Below, one piece after another: positions 41,049-51,953 of a stretch of 64,000 nt of DNA; position 1 is the stretch's first letter; the number at the start of each line of letters is the position of its first letter. The notes beneath the pieces were generated by a model. The model was not told where the DNA came from, ran no database searches, and was given only the letters and a program-made list of their open reading frames with translations. The DNA is taken from positions 21,919-85,918 of the forward strand of contig MOLU01000006.1 of assembly GCA_003260325.1 (NCBI GenBank), read 5' to 3'. This stretch comes from Candidatus Gracilibacteria bacterium GN02-872. GTDB lineage: Bacteria; Patescibacteriota; Gracilibacteria; BD1-5; UBA6164. A program made the translations under genes and the position numbers.

Positions 41049-42023
41049 ATGAAAAGATTTTTTATTTTTTTAGGAATTTTTATCAGTGTTTTGTGTGTAA
41101 TTTACACTTTTAAAGGATTATTTTTTACAAAGCATATCTGACATTTCAAAACTTCAGCTGGAAAACTTGAGTATTTCAAATATTATGATGAAATAATGAA
41201 AAGTATCCCAAGTCCAACAAGTACGCATCAAATAGAGACTGCTTGGGGTGATGTATTTGTTTATGAATGGAGAAATCAAAATGCAAAAGATTTTTCACCA
41301 ATAATTTTGCTTTCAGGTCATAGTTCAGGAACACCTATGTGGTCAGAAAATTTAGAATATTTCACAAAAAATCACACTGTTTTTTCAATTGATACTTTGT
41401 GAGATGTTTGAAAATCTGTACAAAATGTTCCTTTAGAAAATGGTGATGATTCACTTTGGCTTGCTGAAGCGATAGAAAAGCTTTGAATTAAAAAAGCTCA
41501 TTTTGTAGGGCATTCGTTTGGAGCTGGATATTTGGCAAATTTTGCTGTAAAAAATCCTGAAAAAGTAGAAAGTTTGACGCTTTTGGAACCAGCCATTGCT
41601 TTAAATGGTCTTTCATTTAAAACTATGTTTTGGACTACTATAAGCAGTATTTGATTTTTCCCTGAGTCTTGGAAAAACTATGCACTAGCTCAAATCTCTT
41701 GAGAAGATTCAGAAAATATTTCTACTGAAAATCCTCTAGCTCAAATGATAAAAGCGGCAAGTACAGAATTTTCAAGCTCTCTACCAAGCCCAAACACACT
41801 TTCAGCTGAGGAATTAAAAAATATAAACTTTCCTGTTTATGTTGCTCTTTCTGGTAAATCTGCAATAACAGGAAAAGCTGCTGAAGATGCTGCAAAGCTT
41901 ATCCCAAATGCAACTGTAAAAGTTTGGGAAAACACAAGCCACTCACTTCCAATGGAAGTAAAAGAGGAGCTTGCAAAAGATCTAGAAATTTTTTGGAAAA
42001 AAATTGATTTTACTAAAAAATAA
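41049..42023 (+). CDS. Alpha/beta hydrolase with N-terminal membrane anchor
   Basis: A 324-residue serine hydrolase. The N-terminus has a membrane anchor (FFIFLGIFISVLCVIYTF, residues 4-21). The fold is recognised by FSPIILLSGHSSGTPMW (oxyanion strand), the nucleophile elbow FVGHSFGAGYLANFA near residue 160, and the C-terminal histidine in WENTSHSLPMEV near 305. GHSSG and the short lid are ordinary for lipase/esterase-like enzymes. Substrate unknown. It uses both GGN and UGA glycine codons. It begins a group with the small VOC protein 35 bp downstream. Confidence 0.87.
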
Positions 42024-42058
42024 TTATAATTAAAAATATTATTTTCTAAAAAAATAGA

Positions 42059-42403
42059 ATGAAAAAATTTACAAATATAACAACTGGGATTTCTGTTTCT
42101 GATTTTGAAAAATCTCTAGAATGGTATAAAGTATGGCTTTGAGAGCCAAGTGCGATTCCAATGGAAGGTCTTGCAGAATGGGAAATTGTTCCAAATGCAC
42201 TTATCTGAGTTGGGCAAAGTGAAGACGAAAATTTTCAAAAGTCAGATGTGATTATTGGAGTTCAAAATTTGACTGAATATGTTGAAGAATTGAAGGATTT
42301 ATGAATTAAAGTTTGAGAAATAATGGATTATTGATTTGTATTTTGTGCTACAATACTTGATCCAGACTGAAACAAAATTACATTTGCAGAAGAGAAGAAA
42401 TAA
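42059..42403 (+). CDS. VOC-family protein (glyoxalase/bleomycin-resistance fold)
   Basis: A 114-residue single-domain VOC protein with the typical start ITTGISVSDFEKSLEWYKVW and end FCATILDPDGNKITFAEEKK. These proteins bind metals or sequester small toxic molecules as dimers. The glutamate ligand near the C-terminus (TFAEE) is present. Substrate cannot be deduced. It follows the alpha/beta hydrolase and ends at a strong terminator. Confidence 0.85.
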
Positions 42404-42437
42404 AAAAATCTTGAAAAATTTTTCAAGATTTTTTTAT
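42403..42437. terminator. Bidirectional terminator between VOC gene and TraX remnant
   Basis: Stem AAATCTTGAAAAA/TTTTTCAAGATTT with T runs on both strands. Confidence 0.8.
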
Positions 42438-43042
42438 TTGTAAAATTCTGAAAGGAAGTACAAAATCCATAAATGAGCTGGATAAAATACATAAAATAAA
42501 TATTTCAAGCTGTACTTCCCTTTTTGTCAATTGTATAAAAGCATCAAAGGTAAGGCTAAAATCATTGCCCATTGTATATTCATGTACAAAATTGCATACT
42601 CTTGTGGAGCTCAAAGTTCCAAAAAGAAAACTCCAATACACAAAATAATATACAAAATACTTAGACGTTTTTTGTTTCAGTATCAGAAATAAAATACCAA
42701 AAACATAGCAAATCCATAAATAGAAGCTTCTGTAAAAAATGAAGCTAAAGCAATTATTATGGTAATCAGAAGAAACAAAATTGATTTTTTTCTATCAGTT
42801 TTCCAATAATTTTTCACTGTATCAATTGACCAAATCATAGAAACTTACATCGCAATTGAAAGGAAAATATTGTTTCCCAAAAGATGAACATCTCTTCAAA
42901 CTACAGATCCTGTAAGTTTTGTAATCAAATAATTTCACAAAAACATAATTCCAGCCCAGCTAAATAATCTGATTAAATAGCGAGCTTTACTACTTGTTTT
43001 GTGATATCATTCCACAGCTAAAAAGAAAAATATTTGGATTTA
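42434..43042 (-). pseudogene. TraX-like membrane protein remnant
   Basis: The reading frame shows the C-terminal half of a TraX-family polytopic protein: FFFLAVEGYHKTSSKARYLI (compare the usual EGY.HT...Y..RLF), GIMFLGNYLITKLTGS, then an in-frame UAA (42845-42847), then VKNYWKTDRKKSILFLLITI and finally GQKGKYSLKYLFYVFYPAHL, the most characteristic TraX segment. The N-terminal part is missing because the frame closes at 43040 where a different gene fragment begins. The portion from 42838 could still be translated as a 134-residue protein. It is most likely decayed. Confidence 0.75.
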
Positions 43043-43250
43043 TGGCTCTGCTATCATTATCTCTTCAATTATTTTTGGAATTGGGCATTTGCCAGTGATG
43101 AAACTGCTTGTTTGAGAGCTTAGTGTGATTATCATTTTTTACACAATTTTCGGAAATTTTATCCCTAGATTGATTTTTGGATATTTGTATTACAAAAATG
43201 GGCTTGAAATAGCTATGATTGCACATATTGTGCACATATTATTTTGATAA
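43035..43250 (+). pseudogene. C-terminal fragment of a CPBP-family intramembrane protease
   Basis: On the plus strand the segment SSIIFGIGHLPVMKLLVGEL carries the second conserved CPBP motif (F..GH), and FIPRLIFGYLYYKNGLEIAM with IAHIVHILF is the third motif region. The first part with the EE..FRG motif is absent. It overlaps the broken 5' side of the TraX remnant head to head, so a deletion probably fused two half-genes here. There is no start codon in a sensible place. Confidence 0.75.
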
Positions 43251-43335
43251 ATATGATATAACTTGAGGGGTGAAAAAATTTGCCTTTTGAAAAAAATAAT
43301 TATAATTAAAAATATTTATTTAATAATTTTAAAAA

Positions 43336-43755
43336 ATGTACAAAAATATTGCTGGACTTAAGGTCACAACAACAAATAAAGATGGAAAAGCTGAACGTGA
43401 TTTATGGAAATTATGGGAAAATTTTTACCAAAAAGATTTTAGAGAATCAATACAAAAAATTGCAAAAATTCCTGTTAATTATGCAGTTTATACAAATTAT
43501 GAAAAGGATTTTTATGAAGGAAATTATGATGTATATGTTGGAATGGAAACAGAAAATTCTGAAAATAATTTTGAAAATATTTTGGTGGATTGGGAAAAAT
43601 TTGAAGTTTTTGAGTTTGAATATACTTCACCAGAATCAGTTTTTGATGCTTGGAAAACAATTTGGGAAAACAAAAATCTCAATCGTGCTTACACTTATGA
43701 TATTGAAGAATACTATGAGGAAGGAAAATTTAGAATTTATATTTCTGTAAAATAA
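43336..43755 (+). CDS. GyrI-like / AraC effector-binding-domain protein
   Basis: A 139-residue stand-alone effector-binding domain. The pattern MYKNIAGLKVTTTNKDGKAE, IPVNYAVYTNYEKDFYEGNY, DVYVGMETE and DAWKTIWENKNLNRAYTYDI followed by a C-terminal FRIYISVK strand fits the GyrI-like small-molecule-binding fold. It has no UGA glycine codon at all, using GGN for all five glycines, so it reads correctly in the standard code as well. That is unlike its neighbours and may signal recent acquisition. It has no DNA-binding domain of its own. Confidence 0.75.
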   Translation: MYKNIAGLKVTTTNKDGKAERDLWKLWENFYQKDFRESIQKIAKIPVNYAVYTNYEKDFYEGNYDVYVGMETENSENNFENILVDWEKFEVFEFEYTSPESVFDAWKTIWENKNLNRAYTYDIEEYYEEGKFRIYISVK

Positions 43756-43781
43756 TAGACAAAAAATATTTTCCACAATCT

Positions 43782-43808
43782 AAAAAATCTCCCTTTTGGG
43801 AGATTTTT
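43782..43808. terminator. Bidirectional terminator
   Basis: Stem AAAATCTCCC/GGGAGATTTT between two convergent genes, with T runs on both sides. Confidence 0.85.
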
Positions 43809-44187
43809 ATTTTACAATTGTAACATCTTTTATATCTTTCATTCATCAAGCATTTACTAGATTTGTAAATCCTTGTTTTTTCAAAGCCTCAATAGCTTGA
43901 GCTGATCTACGACCACTACGACAATAAACACGAAGTTCTTTGTCTTTTGGAAGAATTTCAGTTTTTCCTGCTTCTACATCAGCAAGAGTTAGATGAATTG
44001 CTCAATCAATGTGTCACTCAGCCCATTCTTCATCAGTACGAACATCTACATAAAGATAATTTGATTCTACAGAACTTTGAGTTTCTCATATTGAAGAAGT
44101 TTTTTCTGTATTATTTGCTGAATTATCTGTTCCACAACTTGAAAGAGTTATAAGTAAAAGTAGAGAAATAGTAAATATTTTTTTCAT
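43807..44187 (-). CDS. Rhodanese-domain lipoprotein
   Basis: A 126-residue secreted lipoprotein. The signal KKIFTISLLLLITLSSC ends in a lipobox (LSSC, residue 18). The mature part is a single rhodanese domain: YLYVDVRTDEEWAEGHIDGA, then the active-site loop LRVYCRSGRRSAQAIEAL with the catalytic cysteine near residue 90, and the end LVNAGGMKDI. Such periplasmic or surface rhodaneses bind or transfer sulfane sulfur. Stand-alone gene with no sulfur genes nearby. Confidence 0.88.
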
Positions 44188-44304
44188 ATTTTTTTATTTA
44201 AAACTAAACCTTTTTATTTTATTTTTTTCTTTTAAAAGTCAATATTTTTTCCAAAGTTTAAATTTACATTTATTTATAAATAACTATAATAATTTTTCAA
44301 AAAT

Positions 44305-44451
44305 ATGTCTCAAAAAACTGAAATAATGATAAAAAATGGTTCTGATGAACTTTATACTATTTTTTATCCAAATCTAGATAAAGAAACTATTATTTTGCTT
44401 CATAATCCTAAAGATTATTTTGATATTTTAAACCAACATTTTAAAGTTTAA
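44305..44451 (+). CDS. Small protein, unknown function
   Basis: A 48-residue ORF starting MSQKTEIMIKNGSDELYTIF with a normal UAA stop. A/T codon use resembles coding sequence, and it lies 27 bp before the next gene in the same direction. No domain recognised; may be a real small protein or a gene remnant. Confidence 0.45.
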   Translation: MSQKTEIMIKNGSDELYTIFYPNLDKETIILLHNPKDYFDILNQHFKV

Positions 44452-44478
44452 ATTATTAAATATTTTAAATTAAAATAA

Positions 44479-44970
44479 ATGAAAAATACAGAAAAAATTT
44501 CTCCTTCTGAAAAAATTTTAGAAAAATTGAAAGAAGAAAAAATTTTAGAAAAAATTGCTTATTCTGATTTTGTGAAAATATGTTTAGAATTTGTAGAATA
44601 TTTTATTTTTCCTTTTTCAAATAGAGAATTGAGCTCTTATGTTTCCTACTCAAGAGATTTTTTGAGAGGAAAAATTGATGAAAATAAAATTTATAAATAT
44701 CAAAATGAAGCTTTCAAAGATTATTTAAATCTTTCTGATCCACTTGAAAAAAGTATTCAAGATGTGGTTTGTCTTTGCTTAAATTATAAATTTCTTACAT
44801 CATATTATTCAGAATGGACAGTAGAACCTAAAAATCCAATCTGATTTAAAAGTATAACTCACTATACCCTTGATAGTGCTCCTGCGTTTTTGCATTATAT
44901 AGAGGATATTGATGGAAAATTGTGTGAAGATTTTTATGAATATTTAAAAGTGTATATAAAAAATAAATAA
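44479..44970 (+). CDS. Hypothetical protein
   Basis: A 163-residue, mostly alpha-helical cytoplasmic protein (KISPSEKILEKLKEEKILEK at the start, EFVEYFIFPFSNRELSSYVS in the middle, FLHYIEDIDGKLCEDFYEYL at the end). It contains a single UGA glycine. It resembles no family that I recognise. A strong bidirectional terminator follows. Confidence 0.65.
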
Positions 44971-44983
44971 TATTTTAAAACTA

Positions 44984-45013
44984 AAACAAATCCTTGAGCT
45001 CAAGGGTTTGTTT
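44984..45013. terminator. Bidirectional terminator
   Basis: Near-perfect 15-bp stem AAACAAATCCTTGAG/CTCAAGGGTTTGTTT centred between two convergent genes. Confidence 0.85.
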
Positions 45014-45563
45014 TTATAAACTTTTTATTTTTTCAAGTAATTTTTCAGAATGTTTTCTTATATTTTCATCTAATTCTTGCCTTTTTTCTCATTCAACAAA
45101 AGGATTTATTCATCAAGTATGAAAAACTCAAGACCATTCAAGTCAGCATTTTGCAGCTATTCTTTGAAGTGAAATCAAAAACATTTCAGAAGGATATCAT
45201 TGTTCTGCTCATAAAACATAAGTTTCATCTGAATCTCAAGTTGTAAATGAAACTATCAATTTTTTTCATTTCAGTTTATGTCAAGCTGATCAATAAGCAA
45301 ATCCATAAACAAAAACATCTTCAAACCATTTTTGCATAATAGAAGGCATAGTATACCAAAAAATAGGAAATTGTAAAACAATTATATCAGCTTCAAATAG
45401 CTTTTTTTGTTGTTCTTCAATATCAAAATCTTTGTTTATATATTTATGTAAATATTCAAATTCAGCTTCAGGCAAATTTTCTCATAAATATTCTAAAATC
45501 TTTTTATTTGCAAATGAATTTTTCAAGATCTCTATGACCAGAAACAAGCAAAATTTTTCCCAT
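45014..45563 (-). pseudogene. Frameshifted flavodoxin-fold quinone reductase (MdaB/NQO1-like)
   Basis: The main frame gives an NAD(P)H-quinone oxidoreductase of the flavodoxin fold: FEADIIVLQFPIFWYTMPSI, MQKWFEDVFVYGFAYGSAGH, LIVSFTTGDSDETYVLGAEG. The natural start MGKILLVSGHRDLEK, which holds the FMN phosphate loop, lies one frame off and meets UAA within 20 codons. A one-base indel in the T/A run at about 45518-45523 explains it; removing one base joins both parts perfectly as LEKSFANKKILEYL. Either a recent inactivating mutation or a sequencing error. Confidence 0.8.
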
Positions 45564-45629
45564 AATTTATTTTTTTAAATATAATATTTTTATTATAAAC
45601 TTTTCAGGAAAAATCAAAATTTTTTTATT

Positions 45630-45661
45630 TTGAAAAAAAGTAGAAAAGCTTTTCTACTTTT
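45630..45661 (-). terminator. Terminator behind the methyltransferase gene
   Basis: Stem AAAGTAGAAAAG/CTTTTCTACTTT followed on the minus strand by TTTTTTTC. Confidence 0.75.
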
Positions 45662-45705
45662 CTACTTTTTTGGAGCAGTTCAAAACTCTAGATTTTTTTA
45701 TTCTT

Positions 45706-46530
45706 TTAATAAATCTCAAGTCTTACAACTATTTGATCAAAATTTCTGCTAAAATATGGTATTTTGTAAAGTAATCTAGCTATAAATAAATATTTTCACT
45801 CATCATATTTACTTAATAATATTCTTTTCAAAAATGAAGTTTTTTATGCCAAGATTCCATATCTTTTGTGTTTAAAATAGACCATTTAAACTCTGCATTT
45901 CATTTAGTTTTCGAAACAGAATCATGAGATTTTGCATGTCAAACCAACTTATAAGACAAAATATCTAACAAAAAGGTAGCTTTTGGGATTTTTTCACAAA
46001 TTTTTTGCAAAAATCATTTTACTTCCTCTTTCTGAAAAATACATCAAAACTCATTCAATAATAATCAAAATTGGCTTTTGATGAGCCAAAATCACATCAA
46101 TCCACTTATCATCAAAAAGTGACATAGAAACAAAAGTATTATTTTCTGATTCTTTTAACAATTTTTTACGAATTTCTATAGTTTCAGGCAAATCTAAACC
46201 ATACCAATGAGTTACAGAAGGACGACCAATACGGTAAAAACGAGCATCTAAACCTGTTCATAGTTGAATAACAACAGCATCAGGATTGTTTTTGATAAAT
46301 TCTTTAGCTTCCAAATCTATAAGTTTGGCTCTGATAGCACAAACCAACAATTGACATTTTAGGATTTCACAACTTTGAAAAATCGTAATCAATCATTTTG
46401 ATGCATTTTCAGCACTTTTATCAACTAAAATAGGATTTTTACTTTGGCTTTCAGTTGCTCTACACCAAAGTGAAACAAGCATTGTTTCAGGAATATCTCA
46501 AAGTTTTTGAGTATTTACATTTGTATTCAT
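45706..46530 (-). CDS. LCMT-family SAM-dependent methyltransferase with two compensating frameshifts
   Basis: A 274-residue putative carboxyl/O-methyltransferase. Family features are IPETMLVSLWCRATESQSKN, NPDAVVIQLGTGLDARFYRI (SAM site), YGLDLPETIEIRKKLL and ILIIIEGVLMYFSEREVKGF. In the stretch 46338-46403 the open frame reads an unrelated sequence (ITIFQSCEILKCQLLVC), but the +1 frame reads MIDYDFSKLGNPKMSIVGL, the segment expected at this place in the family. Two opposite indels about 65 bp apart therefore keep the gene open with about 22 scrambled residues. Activity is doubtful. Confidence 0.75.
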
Positions 46531-46703
46531 AAAAAAATATTTAAAAAATAAAATGTTTCAAAAAATGTTTGATAATATTGAAGCTCCCTTTTTGGAGAAA
46601 ATTTATTTTATTTATTATAAATATTTTCCCTTAAATGTAAAATATTTTTACTTTTGGAGAAATATTTTTATAATTAGAAAAATTTTATTTATAAGAATAT
46701 TTT

Positions 46704-47882
<1,179 letters not shown>

Positions 47883-47890
47883 AATTCAAT

Positions 47891-47924
47891 ACAAAAAAGT
47901 ACTAACTAATGTTAGTATTTTTTG
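47891..47924 (+). terminator. Terminator of tgt
   Basis: Stem ACAAAAAAGTACTAAC/GTTAGTATTTTTTGT with T run. Confidence 0.8.
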
Positions 47925-47980
47925 TTTTTTAAGTAATCTATTAAATACACTTTTATAAAAATTATTCTTAAAACAATATT

Positions 47981-48445
47981 TTAAAAAAACAAAATTCATC
48001 CCAAAAAGATTAAAAGAATATTTACATAAACCAAGAAAACTATAATTAAAACAATTATTTTTCAAAATCTATCTAAGTAATTTTTTAGGCCAAAAATATT
48101 TTTTGAGTTAAAAAATTTTTTAATTTCAGATTTAAAAGTTAAGCAAAAAGCTAAAAAATAAAATAGAATATTTCAAAATACTGAAATAATTTTTTCAAAG
48201 GAAAGCTTAAAAATATCTAAAAAATTAGAAGTTTTATTTATCGCACCAATTCAATCTCAAGGCTCTAAAATAGAAAAAGGGAACAAGGAAAAATGTCACA
48301 AAATAGTTCACAAATATAAATTATAAGTTTCAGCTGAAATTGTTTTTGTTTGATAGTAAGGGTGTTTCAATCAAATAGTAAAGATAAAAGCAAACAAAAA
48401 ACTAAAAAATGTAAACAAAAATAATTTAAGTTTTATTTTTTTCAT
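47981..48445 (-). CDS. Small polytopic membrane protein
   Basis: A 154-residue protein with about three hydrophobic segments (LFLFTFFSFLFAFIFTIG, IISVFGNILFYFLAFCL and IIVLIIVFLVYVNILLIFLG). The loop after the first helix is HPYYQTKTISAETYNLYLG and the second part SILEPGDGIGAINKTSN. It lies 75 bp downstream of the GT-C-like gene on the same strand and may belong to the same unit. No family recognised. Confidence 0.65.
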
Positions 48446-48520
48446 GTTTTTTTAAAATAAAATTTAAAAAAGTTATATTGTTTTTAGATAGTTTAAAAAC
48501 TCTTTTTAGGAAGTAAAGGA

Positions 48521-51500
48521 TTATTTTATTTTAAATATTGCATAACTTGGTTTATCTAAACTATTTGCAATTTCATCTTTATTTTGTCACCTAAATCTTT
48601 TTAAATAAGGAAATTCTCTTGTTTCAAAATCTGTTTTTACAAATTTCGAAATTTCGTCAGCACAATCACGAAGTTTTTTATTTCTTGAAATCATTTTTCA
48701 GTTCTGGTCGTAAGAATCGTAACTTACAGAAGTTATTTTAAAAAATAATTCTTTGTCTGGATTTTTATCATATAAATCAAGTCAAAATCTCAAACAAGTG
48801 CTATCTGTAGAGACTAATTCAAGATTTTTTGCTACAAAATTTTGCAAAAGTTCTTCATATCTATTTGTCAAACCGTGACTTTCTGAATCATCAATTGTCG
48901 CAGCTCAAAGGTCAACAAGCAAGTACTTAAATCAAAGATTTTTCATATTTTCAAAAGTTTTTTCTGGAGAATTTGCTAAAATATAATCTTTGAAATAAAA
49001 CAAAAGTCAATCTTCAAAAACACGGTTTTGGTTGCTAGAAATGTAATATTTGAAAAAAGTTCAAATTCTAAAAATATTTCAATTATTCTCGAAATCTTTT
49101 GTTGGATTCAAAATTCATTTATAAATATTTTTTAAAGATTCTTTTGCTTTTTTATCTCAATTCTTAGCCTTTATCTTCAAAAAATCCACTATTTCTGAAA
49201 TACTTTTTTCCATTCAAAAAAATTCATCTTTCAAGATATTTTCATCAATACTTTTTTTCAAAAAATCAAATTTTTTATTTTCATCAATATTTAATTCAAA
49301 AAAGATTTTATCATAATTGTAGTGTAAATCAAAAGTATTCTCTAAATAATCTGTTTTTCAAATCTTATAATCTACATAAGCAATTCATTTCAAATTTGAA
49401 ATTGTATGAGGAACTGAAGTACAAAGCAAAAACGAAAGAATAATTGTAACAAAAACTAAACTTCAAAAAAATCTTTGTTGACTATTTATCTCCTCGTACT
49501 TTGACAATTCCAAGGCTCAAAATCAAATCATCAAAAGTAAACAGAAATACATCGTTATTCCATACCAAACGATTCAAAAGCTAGAAATGCACCAAAAAAA
49601 TATATAAATCGTTGCAAAAGCAAGATTTAGCTTAAAAATAAAGTTTTTTTCAAAATCTTTTAAAGAATAATTTAAAATCAAAAATGGAATTATAAACATC
49701 AAAAATATTATAAGATATCCGATTTGCAAAGGCAAAATGGCTAAATAATCTTTTAAAGTTTGCAAAAAATTTCTATTTTGTTTCCAAAGAGAAATAATTT
49801 CTTCTTTTTCTGGAATTTTTTCTTTTTCTATTTTAGTCTCAAGTTTATTAAGATCCTCATAAACTAGAGTAAATTCTCAATTTGAGTTTTTTGAGAATAT
49901 TTTTTCTATTGAATTTTGTGAAATATTTTCTACCAAAATACTTTTTCTATTTGAATAAAGATTTGGATCAAAAATTAAAAGAATTTCAAGAAAAATAAAT
50001 AAAAAAATCAAAAAACAAAAATATTTATTTTTAAAAGGCAAAAATATAAAAATCATTGGAATTAAAGCAAAAAACAAAAAAGAAATCTCTGTAAATTTTC
50101 ATCATTGATTTACTTGCATTGTCAAGTTCCAAAACATATTTGTAAAAGGTAAAATCCCACTTTCGTATCACAAATATCTTTTTAAATCTTCATTTGTTGT
50201 AACAGCATCCTCTTCCCTTCTTTTAGCTTTTATTTTATTTTTTTCAACTATTTCTTCAGGAGAATAAATATTTTCAAGATTTGGCTTTGGATTCTGTAAA
50301 TTTCATTTTAAAAGTCAATTCATAGAAATATTTGGATAAATTTCTACAAAATTTCTGCTTAGCCAAGGCAAAAGAGAAAGAAAAATTCAAAGCAAAAAAA
50401 TACAAACTTCCGAAAAATACTTTTTTAAATTTTTATTTTTGTAAATTCAAATAAAAATTAAAGTAATTCCGATTACAAAAGCAAAAACAGAAATATAAAG
50501 ATTTCAATTTATTGCAATATTCATAATTTGCCATAAATTTCAAATAGTAAAAACAGCAAAAAAAATGAATAAGAAGCCAAAAAATCAGAAAAATCCTAAA
50601 TAAAAAAATGATAAAAGTGACAAAATTGAGATTATCAAAAAGAGTGAAGTAAACTTGATAGAAAAGGCAAATCCAACTAAAAGTCAAATTATAAATAAAT
50701 AAATTTTTGAAATTTCCTCTTTTTTAAATATTTTTTGTAAGTAATTATAAAGGAAAAATACAATAAAAGTCGTGATAAAAAATAATCATTGATCAAGTTT
50801 CATATCTTTCATACTATGAAATATACTCATTGGTAAGCCAATAAATACTGTTGATAAAATAGCAGGTAAAAATAAAAAACTTTTTTCTTTACTTTTAAAA
50901 ATATCAAAAAATGCTAGATTTAGAGTAATAAAACTTAAAATATATCAAAAATAATTTAGAAAAAAAGCAAAAGCAGGCTCTCAAAGTAAATATCAAACTC
51001 AAGTAAAAAGTTGCCAAGAATACATTTCTCAAAGTGAAGCTGTTGCTGAAGAATTAGCCAAAAGATTTGGTAAGTTCATATAAACTCATAAATCGTCCCA
51101 ACCAATTGGAAAAGGTCGAACTATAAGGATAAATCACGTTGCAATCATAAAAAACGCGATTAAATAAAATATTTCTGATGAAACTATTTTGAAAGAAAGA
51201 AATTCTTTTTTTTGTAAAATTATCTTTTTGGTAAAAAATATTTTTATAAATCAAAAAGCTTCTTTATACGATAAAATAAAGAAAAACAATAAAATTCAAA
51301 AAACTAAAAAAATATTGTAAAAAGAAAAAAAACTGAAAATTGATAAAGCACTAACAAAGCTAAAAAAACCAAGATTCAAAGAAAGTAAAAATCTAGTATT
51401 TTCTGAAAAAGTCTCTATTTTTGGAAGAAAATTTGTTATTTTTTTTCAAAATGAAGCTATAATAAAAAAGAAAAAAACTGGAAAAATCAAGAAATAAATT

Positions 51501-51805
51501 ATTTTTCAAAAAAGTAAAAAAGATTGATTTAATGATGAAAATGAAAAATAAGCAAAACAAATACAAAATAAAAATAATAAAAAATACAAAATTATTTTTG
51601 CTAGAGAAAAAACTATTTTTTCTGATTTTTTTGAGATAAATAATTCTGAAATTTTATAAAATCAAAAAATTAACAAAAAAAATGATAAAAAAATCAAATA
51701 AACAGAAAAAGATTCAATATGTCAAGGAAAAATAAAATAATACAAAATAAATATTATAGTTGAGAACAAAGCCAAAATCGTAACTTTTGAAAAATAATTT
51801 AGCAT
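48521..51805 (-). CDS. Large membrane protein resembling GT-C (PMT/ArnT-type) glycosyltransferases
   Basis: A 1,094-residue integral membrane protein with well over a dozen hydrophobic helices and a soluble C-terminal domain of about 300 residues. After five helices comes VRPFPIGWDDLGVYMNLPNL, with acidic residues in the first large external loop as expected for GT-C enzymes that use polyprenyl-phosphate sugars. A further loop has SIFHSMKDMKLDQG. A second external stretch (KGNLQNPKPNLENIYSPEEI) separates two helix groups. The C-terminus contains FKYLLVDLGAATIDDSESHG, a form common in oligosaccharyltransferase-like proteins. The GT-C assignment is by topology and loop motif, so it is provisional. 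Confidence 0.6.
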
Positions 51806-51953
51806 AATTTATTTTTAGTTTTAAGATATTTTTGGTATTTTAAACAAAAAAGAAAAATCTACAAGAAAAAACTTGATTTTAAAAATATTTTTATATAATT
51901 TAGTTAAGTTTACTATAAAAAATATAGTAATTTAATTTTTAAAAAATTATTTT

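Noticed and set aside
43035..43250. A functional small CPBP protease
   Set aside because: The first catalytic motif and a start codon are missing.
48521..51805. A frameshift in the large membrane protein gene
   Set aside because: An apparent length mismatch came from miscounting; recounting shows 1,095 uninterrupted codons.
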